From NCBI RefSeq assembly GCF_003474435.1, contig NZ_QRNF01000002.1, positions 1-64,000 on the forward strand: 64,000 bases of DNA, written 5' to 3'. How positions within the stretch are numbered: position 1 is the stretch's first letter; the number at the start of each line of letters is the position of its first letter. Positions 9,005-17,322 of this stretch are shown one piece after another. Below the pieces are notes generated by a model. The model saw nothing but the letters and a program-made list of their open reading frames with translations, had not been told where the DNA came from and searched no databases. The position numbers were made by a program, and so were the translations under genes. The stretch is from Ruminococcus sp. AF46-10NS. GTDB taxonomy: Bacteria > Bacillota > Clostridia > Lachnospirales > Lachnospiraceae.

Positions 9005-10069
9005 TTACTGGTTCAGGAAATCCTGATCCTCGAAATAGTTGATCCTCATGGAAGAACGTACATCGTGAAGAGTTGCTGCTGCCTTCTCTCTTGCAACTTC
9101 TGTACCTGCTTTCAGGATGTCAAATACATCAGCAGTACGCTGTTCCCACATCTTTCTTCTCTCGCGGATCGGTCCCAGCTCTGCCTGCATTACGTTGTTC
9201 AGGAATTTCTTAACCTTCACATCGCCAAGGCCGCCTCTCTGGTAGTGCGCTTTAAGCTCGTCCAGATTCTGGTACTCAGGAAGGAACTCTGAGAAATGCT
9301 CCGGACGGCTGAATGCATCCAGATAGATAAATACCGGGTTACCTTCTACACGGCCCGGATCCTGAACACGAAGATGGTTCGGGTCTGTAAACATGGACAT
9401 TATCTTCTTCTTAACAACATCTTCCTCATCAGAAAGATAGATGCAGTTTCCAAGAGACTTACTCATCTTAGCCTTTCCGTCGATACCAGGAAGACGTAAA
9501 CATGCCTTATTGGAAGAAAGAACGATCTCCGGATCTGTTAAAGTCTCACCATAAACGGTATTAAACTTATGAACGATCTCCTTGCACTGCTCAAGCATCG
9601 GAAGCTGATCCTCACCTACCGGCACATGTGTTGCACGGAAAGCTGTGATATCTGCTGCCTGGCTGATCGGATAGCAGAAGAATCCAACCGGAATGCTGGC
9701 TTCAAAATTACGCATCTTGATCTCAGATTTAACAGTAGGATTACGCTGTACACGCGCTACTGTTACCAGATTCATATAATAGAAAGTAAGCTCTGTAAGC
9801 TCCGGCACCATAGACTGAATGAAAATGTTGGATTTCTCCGGATCAAGTCCGCAAGCCAGATAGTCCAGTGAAACCTGAAGGATGTTCTGGCGTACTTTCT
9901 CCGGATGTTCTGCATTATCTGTAAGTGCCTGTGCATCTGCGATCATAATATAAATCTCGTCATATAAGCCGGAATTCTGCAGTTTCACACGCTCTGCCAG
10001 TGATCCGACATAATGACCTACATGAAGGCGTCCCGTCGGGCGGTCGCCAGTTAAAATAATCTTACTCAT
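9005..10069 (-). CDS. trpS: tryptophanyl-tRNA synthetase
   Basis: A 354-aa class I aminoacyl-tRNA synthetase that charges tRNA-Trp. The HIGH-type motif is GRLHVGH (residues 13-19), preceded by the GDRPT motif, and the KMSKS motif is at residues 201-205. Length is close to that of the usual bacterial enzyme. It is a single-gene unit with its own promoter and a strong terminator. I looked for a T-box leader (specifier stem and GGTGGNACCGCG) and did not find one; the promoter is only about 30-40 bases from the start. Confidence 0.96.
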   Translation of the reverse strand: MSKIILTGDRPTGRLHVGHYVGSLAERVKLQNSGLYDEIYIMIADAQALTDNAEHPEKVRQNILQVSLDYLACGLDPEKSNIFIQSMVPELTELTFYYMNLVTVARVQRNPTVKSEIKMRNFEASIPVGFFCYPISQAADITAFRATHVPVGEDQLPMLEQCKEIVHKFNTVYGETLTDPEIVLSSNKACLRLPGIDGKAKMSKSLGNCIYLSDEEDVVKKKIMSMFTDPNHLRVQDPGRVEGNPVFIYLDAFSRPEHFSEFLPEYQNLDELKAHYQRGGLGDVKVKKFLNNVMQAELGPIRERRKMWEQRTADVFDILKAGTEVAREKAAATLHDVRSSMRINYFEDQDFLNQ

Positions 10070-10108
10070 GAATTGTTCTCCTTGAAGTGTACTGAATATT
10101 TATATACT

Positions 10109-10137
10109 ATTATAGCCCCTGAAAATTCACTGGTCAA
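10109..10137 (-). promoter_or_regulatory. trpS promoter
   Basis: TTGACC, 17 bp, TATAAT on the minus strand, about 40 bases before the trpS ATG. Confidence 0.8.
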
Positions 10138-10205
10138 ATATTTTTAACTGGAAACTGCAATTTTCCGAAAAATATCTGAAAAGCCGTCAGTTTCATCACA
10201 GCAGC

Positions 10206-10531
<326 letters not shown>

Positions 10532-10537
10532 TCATGC

Positions 10538-10570
10538 GTTCACTATACTGAACAATAATTTCTTTGTCAA
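10538..10570 (-). promoter_or_regulatory. orphan consensus promoter with operator-like palindrome over the -10
   Basis: TTGACA, 17 bp, TATAGT on the minus strand. A 16-bp near-perfect palindrome (GTTCAGTATAGTGAAC, 14 of 16 positions symmetric) covers the -10 element, as expected for a repressor site. The only thing downstream before the trpS promoter is the GH1 remnant. Confidence 0.7.
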
Positions 10571-10605
10571 GCAGGAGGGTTATCTGTCTTACGCATTTGG
10601 TCCAT

Positions 10606-10654
10606 AGAAAAAAGAACTGTCATTTTACAGAAATATTTCTGTGATGACAGTTCT
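10606..10654 (-). terminator. intrinsic terminator of the rnf operon
   Basis: An 11-bp stem (AGAACTGTCAT / ATGACAGTTCT) follows the rnfB stop and is followed on the minus strand by six T residues. Confidence 0.88.
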
Positions 10655-10672
10655 CCTTTGTTACTTCGTTAT

Positions 10673-11464
10673 TTACAGAATTACATGTCTCGGGCAGACT
10701 TCTTTACATTTACCACAGCCTGTACACTTATCATAATCAATGTGTGCACAGAAATCAGTGACTGTGATCGCCTCTGACGGACAGTTCTTCTCACATTTCT
10801 TACATCCAATGCAGCCAAGCTCGCAGGCTGTTGTAACAGCTTTTCCTTTTGCATGGGAGCTGCAGGCCACACGGATCTGTTTGTCATATGGCACCAGCTC
10901 GATCAGATGACGCGGGCATTTTGCGACGCATTTGCCGCAGGCCTTACATGCTTCCTGATCTACTACTGCAACACCATTTACTACATGGATGGCATCAAAC
11001 GGACAGGCCTTTACGCAGCTTCCAAATCCCATACATCCAAAAGTACAGTTTTTTGCTCCACTGCCAGGGATGAAAGCCATCATCTCGCAGTCTTCCACAC
11101 CTGTATACTCATACTTTACAGTTGTTTTGTCACAGGTTCCCGCACATTTCACGAATGCAACCTGACGGGAAGTTTCTTTTACTTCCTGTCCCATGATCGC
11201 ACCGATCTTGGCTGCAACCGGAGCACCGCCGACCGGACACTGATCTACAGGAGCATCGCCTTTAGCGATTGCGGCAGCAAGTCCGGAACATCCCGGATAT
11301 CCACAGCCACCGCAGTTGTTTCCAGGAAGAACGCCAAGAATGGCTTCTTCTTTTTCATCTACCTTTACGGTTAATTTCTTATCTGCAAGTCCAAGGAAGA
11401 TACCAATGAATAAACCAGTACCGCCGACAATGACTGCAGCCATAATAATTCCTGTTATACTCAT
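10673..11464 (-). CDS. rnfB: Rnf complex subunit RnfB (Fe-S electron-transfer protein)
   Basis: A 263-aa membrane-anchored Fe-S protein thought to take electrons from reduced ferredoxin. It has one N-terminal membrane helix (about residues 2-25), the Cys cluster CGGCGYPGC typical of RnfB, and four ferredoxin-type Cys groups in the C-terminal half (CTFGCMGFGSC, CKACGKCVAKCP, CIGCKKCEKNCP, CTGCGKCKEVCP). I start at 11464 because AGGAGG precedes that ATG; an upstream in-frame extension has no SD. It is the last gene of rnfCDGEAB. Confidence 0.95.
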   Translation of the reverse strand: MSITGIIMAAVIVGGTGLFIGIFLGLADKKLTVKVDEKEEAILGVLPGNNCGGCGYPGCSGLAAAIAKGDAPVDQCPVGGAPVAAKIGAIMGQEVKETSRQVAFVKCAGTCDKTTVKYEYTGVEDCEMMAFIPGSGAKNCTFGCMGFGSCVKACPFDAIHVVNGVAVVDQEACKACGKCVAKCPRHLIELVPYDKQIRVACSSHAKGKAVTTACELGCIGCKKCEKNCPSEAITVTDFCAHIDYDKCTGCGKCKEVCPRHVIL

Positions 11465-11477
11465 GCTCTTCTTCCTC

Positions 11478-12053
11478 CTATACGATTCCGGAGAATCCAA
11501 AGAATGCAATAGCCATCAATGCTGCTGTAAGCAGAACGATCGGCATACCCTGGAAGGATTCCGGAATATCGTTGTACTCCATTTTTTCACGGATTCCCGC
11601 AAGTAATACGATAGCGATCAGATACCCCACGCCTGTGGCAAATCCGTTTACAACACTCTCAAGAATACTGTATTCATATTTTACGTTATTAAGTGCCACA
11701 CCAAGAACTGCACAGTTTGTTGTGATAAGCGGAAGGTATACGCCAAGTGCCTTGTAAAGAGATGGTACAAATTTCTTGAGGAACATCTCTACGATCTGTA
11801 CCAGTGCTGCGATAACAAGGATAAATACGATTGTTTTCAGGTACTCAAAATGTGTCGGTACCAGGATAAATTTATATAACAGTGAAGCAACAAAAGATGC
11901 GATCGTGATTACGAATACAACCGCGCCTCCCATGCCGACTGCAGTTTCAGTCTTCTTGGAAACTCCCAGGAAAGAACAGATTCCAAGGAACTGGCTTAAT
12001 ACAACGTTACTGCAAAGTGCAGAACCAATAGCAATTAACATTAAGCTTGCCAT
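11478..12053 (-). CDS. rnfA: Rnf complex subunit RnfA
   Basis: A 191-aa integral membrane protein with six hydrophobic segments and the RnfA/RnfE-family motif near the N-terminus (ALCSNVVLSQFLGICSFLG), whose cysteine is one of the conserved ligands of the intramembrane Fe-S cluster shared with RnfE. Length is normal. It lies between rnfE and rnfB with short gaps and good ribosome binding sites. Confidence 0.95.
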   Translation of the reverse strand: MASLMLIAIGSALCSNVVLSQFLGICSFLGVSKKTETAVGMGGAVVFVITIASFVASLLYKFILVPTHFEYLKTIVFILVIAALVQIVEMFLKKFVPSLYKALGVYLPLITTNCAVLGVALNNVKYEYSILESVVNGFATGVGYLIAIVLLAGIREKMEYNDIPESFQGMPIVLLTAALMAIAFFGFSGIV

Positions 12054-12067
12054 CTTCTACTCCCCCT

Positions 12068-12772
12068 TTATTCTTTGTCAGAAGGACAGCCGCCGCAGGT
12101 TGCACAGTTGGAACCGCAGCCGGACTGAATCTTGGAAACATCCTTGCCCTTCTTTGCCATGTTGATCTTTACTTTGTTCTGGATTGCTGCAAGTCCTGCA
12201 AGAACCAGGAATGCTCCAGGTGCAAGGATAAAGATAGTGATCGGGGTATAACCGGCAGCACCGGTAGCTGCATCGGCAACCGGAATGATCTGCGCTCCGA
12301 AAGCTTTTCCGGAACCAAGGATCTCTCTTACAAGACCAATGGCAACCAGGCCAACTGTAAATCCAAGTCCCATTCCAAGTCCGTCAAAAATAGAAGGAAG
12401 GACCGGATTTTTGGAAGCATAGCTCTCTGCACGTCCCAGAATGATACAGTTAACTACGATCAGAGGAATATAGATTCCAAGTGAATCATAAAGGGAAGGA
12501 GTAAAACCTTCCATAAGAAACTGTACGATGGTTACAAAAGATGCTACAACTACGATAAAGGCCGGCATTCTGACAGAATCCGGGATCACTTTGCGGAGCA
12601 GGGAGATCAGCATATTGGACATGACCAGAACGATCGTTGTGGAGAGTCCCATACCAATACCATTGATAGCTGAAGTTGTTACCGCAAGCGTTGGACACAT
12701 TCCCAGCATCAGGACGAAAATCGGATTCTCGGTTATAATACCGTTTTTTAATCTTTCACCACATTTATTCAT
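12068..12772 (-). CDS. rnfE: Rnf complex subunit RnfE with Cys-rich C-terminal tail
   Basis: A 234-aa polytopic protein homologous to RnfA. The conserved cysteine-containing region is LGMCPTLAVTTSAING near the N-terminus, facing the RnfA cysteine in the membrane. The start ATG at 12772 is chosen over an upstream TTG because AGGAGG is about 10 bases away. The C-terminus ends in a short hydrophilic tail with four cysteines (CGSNCATCGGC), which looks like an extra metal or Fe-S site and is not part of the core RnfE fold. Confidence 0.93.
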   Translation of the reverse strand: MNKCGERLKNGIITENPIFVLMLGMCPTLAVTTSAINGIGMGLSTTIVLVMSNMLISLLRKVIPDSVRMPAFIVVVASFVTIVQFLMEGFTPSLYDSLGIYIPLIVVNCIILGRAESYASKNPVLPSIFDGLGMGLGFTVGLVAIGLVREILGSGKAFGAQIIPVADAATGAAGYTPITIFILAPGAFLVLAGLAAIQNKVKINMAKKGKDVSKIQSGCGSNCATCGGCPSDKE

Positions 12773-12786
12773 ATTCAACTACCCTC

Positions 12787-13365
12787 CTAAAATGCGTTTT
12801 TGCAATAGCCGATAGCTGTATTGACTGCACCGGTAAAAGCTCTGGATGTGATGGTCGCACCGCTGATGGCATCAATAGGCTCACCTTCGCCGCCATCCTT
12901 AGATACATAGAATTTATCGGTATTCTTTCCAACGTACTGCTCCTGGAACTGAGCTTCTGTAGCACGCATTCCAAGACCGGCAGTCTCGCTGATAGAAAGA
13001 ATGGAAACGCCGCTGACTGTGCCGTCTTTTGTCACGCCAACTGTGACCTGGATATCACCACCGTAACCCTGTTTATCTGTTACAGTAACCACATATCCCT
13101 CATCTGCTGCTTCACAGACCTCGTCTACTGTTGCCTTTACTCCAAGGTCTGCAATCGTTTTATCTGCTGCTTCCTGGTCTACATCCACAGCTTTAAAATC
13201 TTCCAGGCTTACATCACTGAATACAGTCTGCCATGCTTCTTTTTTTGCCTGCTCTTCGGTTCTTGCGATCGGTTCTTTTGTAATTTCATAAACCAGTCCA
13301 AGTCCAAGTCCGGCAACTACTGTAATGATCGTAAGGATCAATGTATTTCTGATAATCTTACTCAT
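12787..13365 (-). CDS. rnfG: Rnf complex subunit RnfG (covalent FMN flavoprotein)
   Basis: A 192-aa protein with one N-terminal membrane helix and an extracytoplasmic FMN-binding domain. The FMN attachment motif SGAT is at residues 168-171, with the flavin expected on Thr171 through a phosphoester bond. Its ATG shares a base with the rnfD stop (TAATG), so translation is probably coupled. Confidence 0.95.
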   Translation of the reverse strand: MSKIIRNTLILTIITVVAGLGLGLVYEITKEPIARTEEQAKKEAWQTVFSDVSLEDFKAVDVDQEAADKTIADLGVKATVDEVCEAADEGYVVTVTDKQGYGGDIQVTVGVTKDGTVSGVSILSISETAGLGMRATEAQFQEQYVGKNTDKFYVSKDGGEGEPIDAISGATITSRAFTGAVNTAIGYCKNAF

Positions 13366-14341
13366 TATTTCCTGCCTCCTTTTCCAAAAGCAACCGGTTT
13401 TGTTACTTTCTCAATAAGCGGAACCAGAAGGTTGCAGAAAATGATGGCATAGGAAACACCCTCTGCAGAACCGCCAAAGAGACGGAACACTGCTGTTACG
13501 ATACCAAGGCAGCATCCATATACCAGCTGTCCCTTCGGTGTGATCGGTGTGGTACATAATCAGTAGCCATGAACCATGCACCAAGCATCAGGCCGCCGCC
13601 AAAGATATGGCTGAACAGATAATTTACATTAAATCCTTTACCAGTACCAAGCATATAAAGAATTACAAACACTGCAAAACTTCCTATATATGTAAGAGGA
13701 ACTTTCAGATCAATGATCTTAAATGCAAGAAGAATGACTGCACCGATAAGGATCGCCAGTGCAGATGTCTCACCGATAGTACCCTGGATATTACCAAGAA
13801 ACAGATTCTTTACAGGAATGGAAGTTCCTGCAATAAATCCCTGGTTCTTAAGAGCCGCCAGAGGTGTTGCCTGTGTAACAGTATCCACAACTGCATGAGA
13901 ACTCTTGGAAACTGCAAAGTTAGTCATCTTTCCGGCAAAAGAGATCATAAGGAAACATCTTCCAGCAAGAGCCGGGTTCATAAAGTTCTGGCCAAGTCCG
14001 CCGAACAGCTGTTTTACAACAATAATTGCAAAAGCACTGCCAAGGATCGGCATCCAGATCGGAATCTGGGGCGGCATGTTCAGTGCGAGCAGAAGACCTG
14101 TTACAACTGCACTGAAATCTTTGGTCGTGTTCTTCTTGTGCATCAGGCGGTCATAAAGCCACTCAAAAAATACACTGGATGCAACCGTTGCCAGAATTAC
14201 AAGAAGTGCATGCGCACCAAAATTCCAGATACCAAATAATGTCGCAGGCATAAGTGCGATCACAACCAGCTGCATGATACGGCTGGTAGTCATTTTATCC
14301 CTGATATGGGGATTAGATGATACGTTATACATTTGTTCCAT
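13365..14341 (-). pseudogene. rnfD: Rnf complex subunit RnfD, frameshifted (one base missing)
   Basis: RnfD is a polytopic membrane flavoprotein of the Rnf pump. The first 262 codons give a normal RnfD through GGGLMLGAWFMATDYV, including the likely covalent FMN threonine in VTQATPLAAL (Thr159). Then the frame is lost and stops at 13496. Adding one base at about 13551-13555 (GTACC to GTAACC) restores the conserved C-terminus (TPITPKGQLVYGCCLG, later RLFGGSAEGVSYAIIF) to a TAA overlapping the rnfG ATG, giving 325 aa. Because the remaining rnf genes are intact and other genes here show the same defect, a sequence error is likely. Confidence 0.9.
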
Positions 14342-14355
14342 TGTTTTTCCTCCCC

Positions 14356-15681
14356 CTATTTCTTTTTCTTGCGCTCGGCAAGAACCATTTTTCTCATAGA
14401 TTTAATACTCTGAGTCAGAGGTCGTTTGGCAGGACAGATGTAACTGCAGCAGCCACATTCACAGCACTCCATACCATCCATCTTCTCGAATCCTGCCATA
14501 TCACCGTTCTCTGCAAGAGTTGCAAGGCGGGCCGGAACCACATGGCCAGGACAGACACTTACACAACGTCCGCAGTTGATACATGCAGTCTGGATCTGCT
14601 TTGCCTCAGACACTGCATCACGCTCCAGGAAAAGCAGGGAAGAGGTTGTCTTTGTACATGGAATGTGAAGATCATACAGTGCAAATCCCATCATCGGTCC
14701 ACCGGAAATTGCTTTCGCGCTCTTTTCTTTCAGGCCACCTGCAGCGTCTACAAGTTCTGACAGATCTGTTCCTGTAAGAACGGAAAAGTTTTTCGGTGTG
14801 CGGATACCGTCTCCTGTAACTGTTAAATTACGGCTGATGACCGGCTGGCCAAGGATTACTGCTTTATAAACAGAGGTAACGGTTTCTACGTTATCAACAA
14901 CACATCCTACATCTGCCGGAAGCATGGTGGAATTGATCTCTCTGCCTGTAACCGCATAGATCAGAGTACGCTCACCACCCTGCGGATATTTGGTCTTGAG
15001 TTCTTTTACCTCCATACGTTCCTTGCCCTTGATAGCTTCCTTCATTTTGGCAATACAGTCAGGCTTGTTATCCTCGATACAGATGCATCCCACTGCTTTC
15101 GGGAATACTTTAAGGATTACTTCCAGTCCTTTTACAACATTCTCCGGTTCTTCCATCATTCTGCGGTAGTCACTGGTAATATAAGGCTCGCACTCTGCAC
15201 CATTTACCAGAATGTGGTCGATCTTGTCCGGTTCCTTCGGTGAAAGCTTCACATGTGTCGGGAAACCTGCACCACCCTGTCCTACAACTCCGCCTTCCTG
15301 AATTCTTTTTAAGATATCTTCTTTGGAAAGGTCGGAAAGATTGACAGGTGTATATTCCACCGATTCATACTGTCCATCATTTTCAATGATAATCGCATCA
15401 CCCATGGCTCCTACTGCTGTCAGACGTTTCTCGATTCCCTTCACAGTTCCTGATACAGATGAATGTATCGGTGCAGAAACGAATCCACCTGCTTCTGCTA
15501 TTTTCTGTCCTGCAAGCACATGATCGCCTTTTTTCACGATCGGCTTGGCTGGAGCTCCGATATGCTGAGATACAAGAATTGCCAGATCTCCTTTCGGCAG
15601 ATACTTCTCAACAGGACAGTTTTTTGACAAATCTTTGCCGTCATAAGGATGAATACCACCTCTGAAGGTTAAAAATGCCAT
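14356..15681 (-). CDS. rnfC: Rnf complex subunit RnfC
   Basis: A 441-aa peripheral subunit that binds NADH/FMN and carries two [4Fe-4S] clusters. It has the N-terminal RnfC barrel-sandwich region (GGIHPYDGK), a glycine-rich nucleotide-binding segment (GVVGQGGAGFPTHVKL), a SLBB-like region, and two ferredoxin motifs (CINCGRCVSVCP and CCECGCCSYICP). I take the ATG at 15681, which follows AAAGGAGGAG; ATGs at 15690 and further upstream are too close to or before the SD. First gene of the operon. Confidence 0.95.
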   Translation of the reverse strand: MAFLTFRGGIHPYDGKDLSKNCPVEKYLPKGDLAILVSQHIGAPAKPIVKKGDHVLAGQKIAEAGGFVSAPIHSSVSGTVKGIEKRLTAVGAMGDAIIIENDGQYESVEYTPVNLSDLSKEDILKRIQEGGVVGQGGAGFPTHVKLSPKEPDKIDHILVNGAECEPYITSDYRRMMEEPENVVKGLEVILKVFPKAVGCICIEDNKPDCIAKMKEAIKGKERMEVKELKTKYPQGGERTLIYAVTGREINSTMLPADVGCVVDNVETVTSVYKAVILGQPVISRNLTVTGDGIRTPKNFSVLTGTDLSELVDAAGGLKEKSAKAISGGPMMGFALYDLHIPCTKTTSSLLFLERDAVSEAKQIQTACINCGRCVSVCPGHVVPARLATLAENGDMAGFEKMDGMECCECGCCSYICPAKRPLTQSIKSMRKMVLAERKKKK

Positions 15682-15769
15682 AGATCTCATCTCCTCCTTT
15701 ATTGTTTGCATGTACATGTACGCTACGTTTCCGTGCTGTGCACATCATACTCTTTTTCAAAGTTGATTT

Positions 15770-15847
15770 CCGTGTTTCTGATATATGTATGACAGATTGA
15801 TTCTATCTGTCATACTGTGATATACTTTCATATATAAATGATCACGG
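15770..15847 (-). promoter_or_regulatory. long imperfect hairpin in the rnf 5' leader
   Basis: An 11-bp perfect stem (GTATGACAGAT / ATCTGTCATAC, 7-base loop) extends outward through an AT-rich pairing to a closing CCGTG / CACGG. No T tract follows. It lies about 90 bases before the rnfC start, inside the predicted leader. Role unknown: RNA control element or protein-binding site. Confidence 0.5.
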
Positions 15848-15885
15848 TTTCAGGAAAACTGCAGATAAAAATCTAATTATAAAGT

Positions 15886-15913
15886 AATATAAATCAGTTT
15901 TTATAACTGTCAA
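15886..15913 (-). promoter_or_regulatory. rnf operon promoter
   Basis: TTGACA, 16 bp, TATATT on the minus strand, giving a leader of about 200 nt before rnfC. The -35 sits at the junction with the first copy of a 62-bp tandem repeat. Confidence 0.65.
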
Positions 15914-16033
15914 TTCCCACATAAATCCAGTACCATTTCCTGTTATTTTCATCAACTCTACGAATATACTATCAATTCCCACATAAATCCAGTACCATTT
16001 CCTGTTATTTTCATCAACTCTACGAATATACTA
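15910..16033. repeat. 62-bp perfect tandem duplication
   Basis: Positions 15910-15971 and 15972-16033 are identical. The repeat lies upstream of the rnf promoter and between it and the divergent exonuclease gene. The copy junction reads TTGATA, the outer edge reads TTGACA. Confidence 0.95.
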
Positions 16034-16117
16034 TAACTCATTTCACCTAAAATTGCACTATGGAAAAAACGTTTTTTTGTGTATAATTAGATACAATCCA
16101 TAAAGGAGGAAATTAAC

Positions 16118-17137
16118 ATGATTGTTAAAAAAATGCCGATTTTACAAGGGTTTCCAGACTTTGAGACTGTTAAAAAATTGACTAAAAGCTATGTGCTTTC
16201 AGAGCATTTTGTACCGGTTTTCTATGACATTGAAACAACAGGACTATCACGAAATTCCACTTTTCTGTATCTTGCCGGTGCTGTGGCTTATGAAGAAAAA
16301 AACTGGCAGATGTACCAGTGGATGATCGAAGATGAGACAGAAGAACCTGAGCTTTTGAAGATATTTTCGGAATTTTTACAGAATTTTTCCTGCACGATCC
16401 AGTATAACGGCGACAGTTTTGACCAGCCTTATCTGGAAGCCCGCTATCAGATTCACGGATTGCCTTCTCCTTTTGAAAGCCTGCCTTCTCTGGACCTTTA
16501 CCGGGAACTGAAACCAGTTAAAGGACTCCTGAAACTCTCCCGAATGAACCAGCCATCCATGGAAGCATTCTTAGGTATCACAGAGCGGACTTACTGTGAC
16601 GGAGGAGCCTGTATCCGCCTTTATAAACAATTTGCTTCCGGTAAGAAACCAGAGGCAGACGAGATCCTCATGGGACATAATCAGGAAGATCTTTTTGGCC
16701 TTGGAAAAATAATTTCCATGTTATCTTATCTTACGCTTTTTAAAGAAGATTACGATGTTCTTAATTGTGAAATTATAAACGATCAACTTATCTTTACCAT
16801 GGAAATTCCTTATATTTTACCGGCAAAATTCTCAAATCATAGTGAAGAATTCTACATAATCGGTCAAAAAAGCCGTGTCCGTCTCCTTGTAAAGGCTCAA
16901 AACGGTCGATTAAAACAATATTATTCCAATTATAAAGATTACGATTATATTCCGTCCGAAGACACAGCAATCCCCAAGACTTTAAGCGCATGTATGGATA
17001 AAAAGCTCCGCAGACCAGCTAAAAGAGAAACCTGTTATACTTGGTTTCCTGTGACAGATGATTTTATCCAGAACCCGATGAAACAGAAAACATATCTAAA
17101 ACACTGTCTGCCTTATTATCTGTCCACGCTGAAATAA
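16118..17137 (+). CDS. YprB-like DEDD exonuclease (ribonuclease H-like domain)
   Basis: A 339-aa soluble protein with a DnaQ/RNase H-like 3'-5' exonuclease core: the first DxE is in FYDIETTGLSR (about residues 36-46), a second acidic motif in QYNGDSFDQPYLEARY, and the final one in GHNQEDLFGL (about residue 188). This matches the YprB/RNase_H_2 family (predicted exonuclease). AAAGGAGG precedes the ATG. A TATAAT lies at 16082-16087 but without a good -35. It is the only plus-strand gene before 42 kb and is divergent from rnf. Confidence 0.85.
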   Translation: MIVKKMPILQGFPDFETVKKLTKSYVLSEHFVPVFYDIETTGLSRNSTFLYLAGAVAYEEKNWQMYQWMIEDETEEPELLKIFSEFLQNFSCTIQYNGDSFDQPYLEARYQIHGLPSPFESLPSLDLYRELKPVKGLLKLSRMNQPSMEAFLGITERTYCDGGACIRLYKQFASGKKPEADEILMGHNQEDLFGLGKIISMLSYLTLFKEDYDVLNCEIINDQLIFTMEIPYILPAKFSNHSEEFYIIGQKSRVRLLVKAQNGRLKQYYSNYKDYDYIPSEDTAIPKTLSACMDKKLRRPAKRETCYTWFPVTDDFIQNPMKQKTYLKHCLPYYLSTLK

Positions 17138-17244
17138 ATCCATCATGTCAGCGGTGGCTACGGCGATTGACGACAACGCAGCATATGAAAAATCAGGCAA
17201 GCCAATATGGCGGTTACTTAATATTCGCTGTACTAGAGTATCAC

Positions 17245-17275
17245 AAAAAAGACTGTTGCCATTTTGGCAACAGTC
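17245..17275 (-). terminator. terminator of the flavoprotein-cmk-ispH-S1 operon
   Basis: A perfect 10-bp stem (GACTGTTGCC / GGCAACAGTC, ATTTT loop) followed on the minus strand by six T residues. The rest of the 185-base gap after the exonuclease gene holds no gene I recognise. Confidence 0.88.
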
Positions 17276-17322
17276 TCCTGTAATTATCATAATATCAATA
17301 TCTAATCAGACTTCAAAAGAAA

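Noticed and set aside
10070-10140. T-box riboswitch ahead of trpS
   Set aside because: The promoter is only about 30-40 bases from the start and no T-box sequence, specifier loop or antiterminator is present.
13551-13555. Programmed translational frameshift in rnfD (and the other broken genes)
   Set aside because: No slippery sequence with a downstream pseudoknot, and the same one-base loss occurs in nine unrelated genes.
15910-16033. CRISPR array
   Set aside because: Only two adjacent identical 62-bp copies without spacers; a tandem duplication.
17145-17322. Possible short gene after the exonuclease (starting MSAVATAIDDN)
   Set aside because: No SD, runs through a terminator and into the S1 gene antisense; possibly a decayed remnant but not identifiable.
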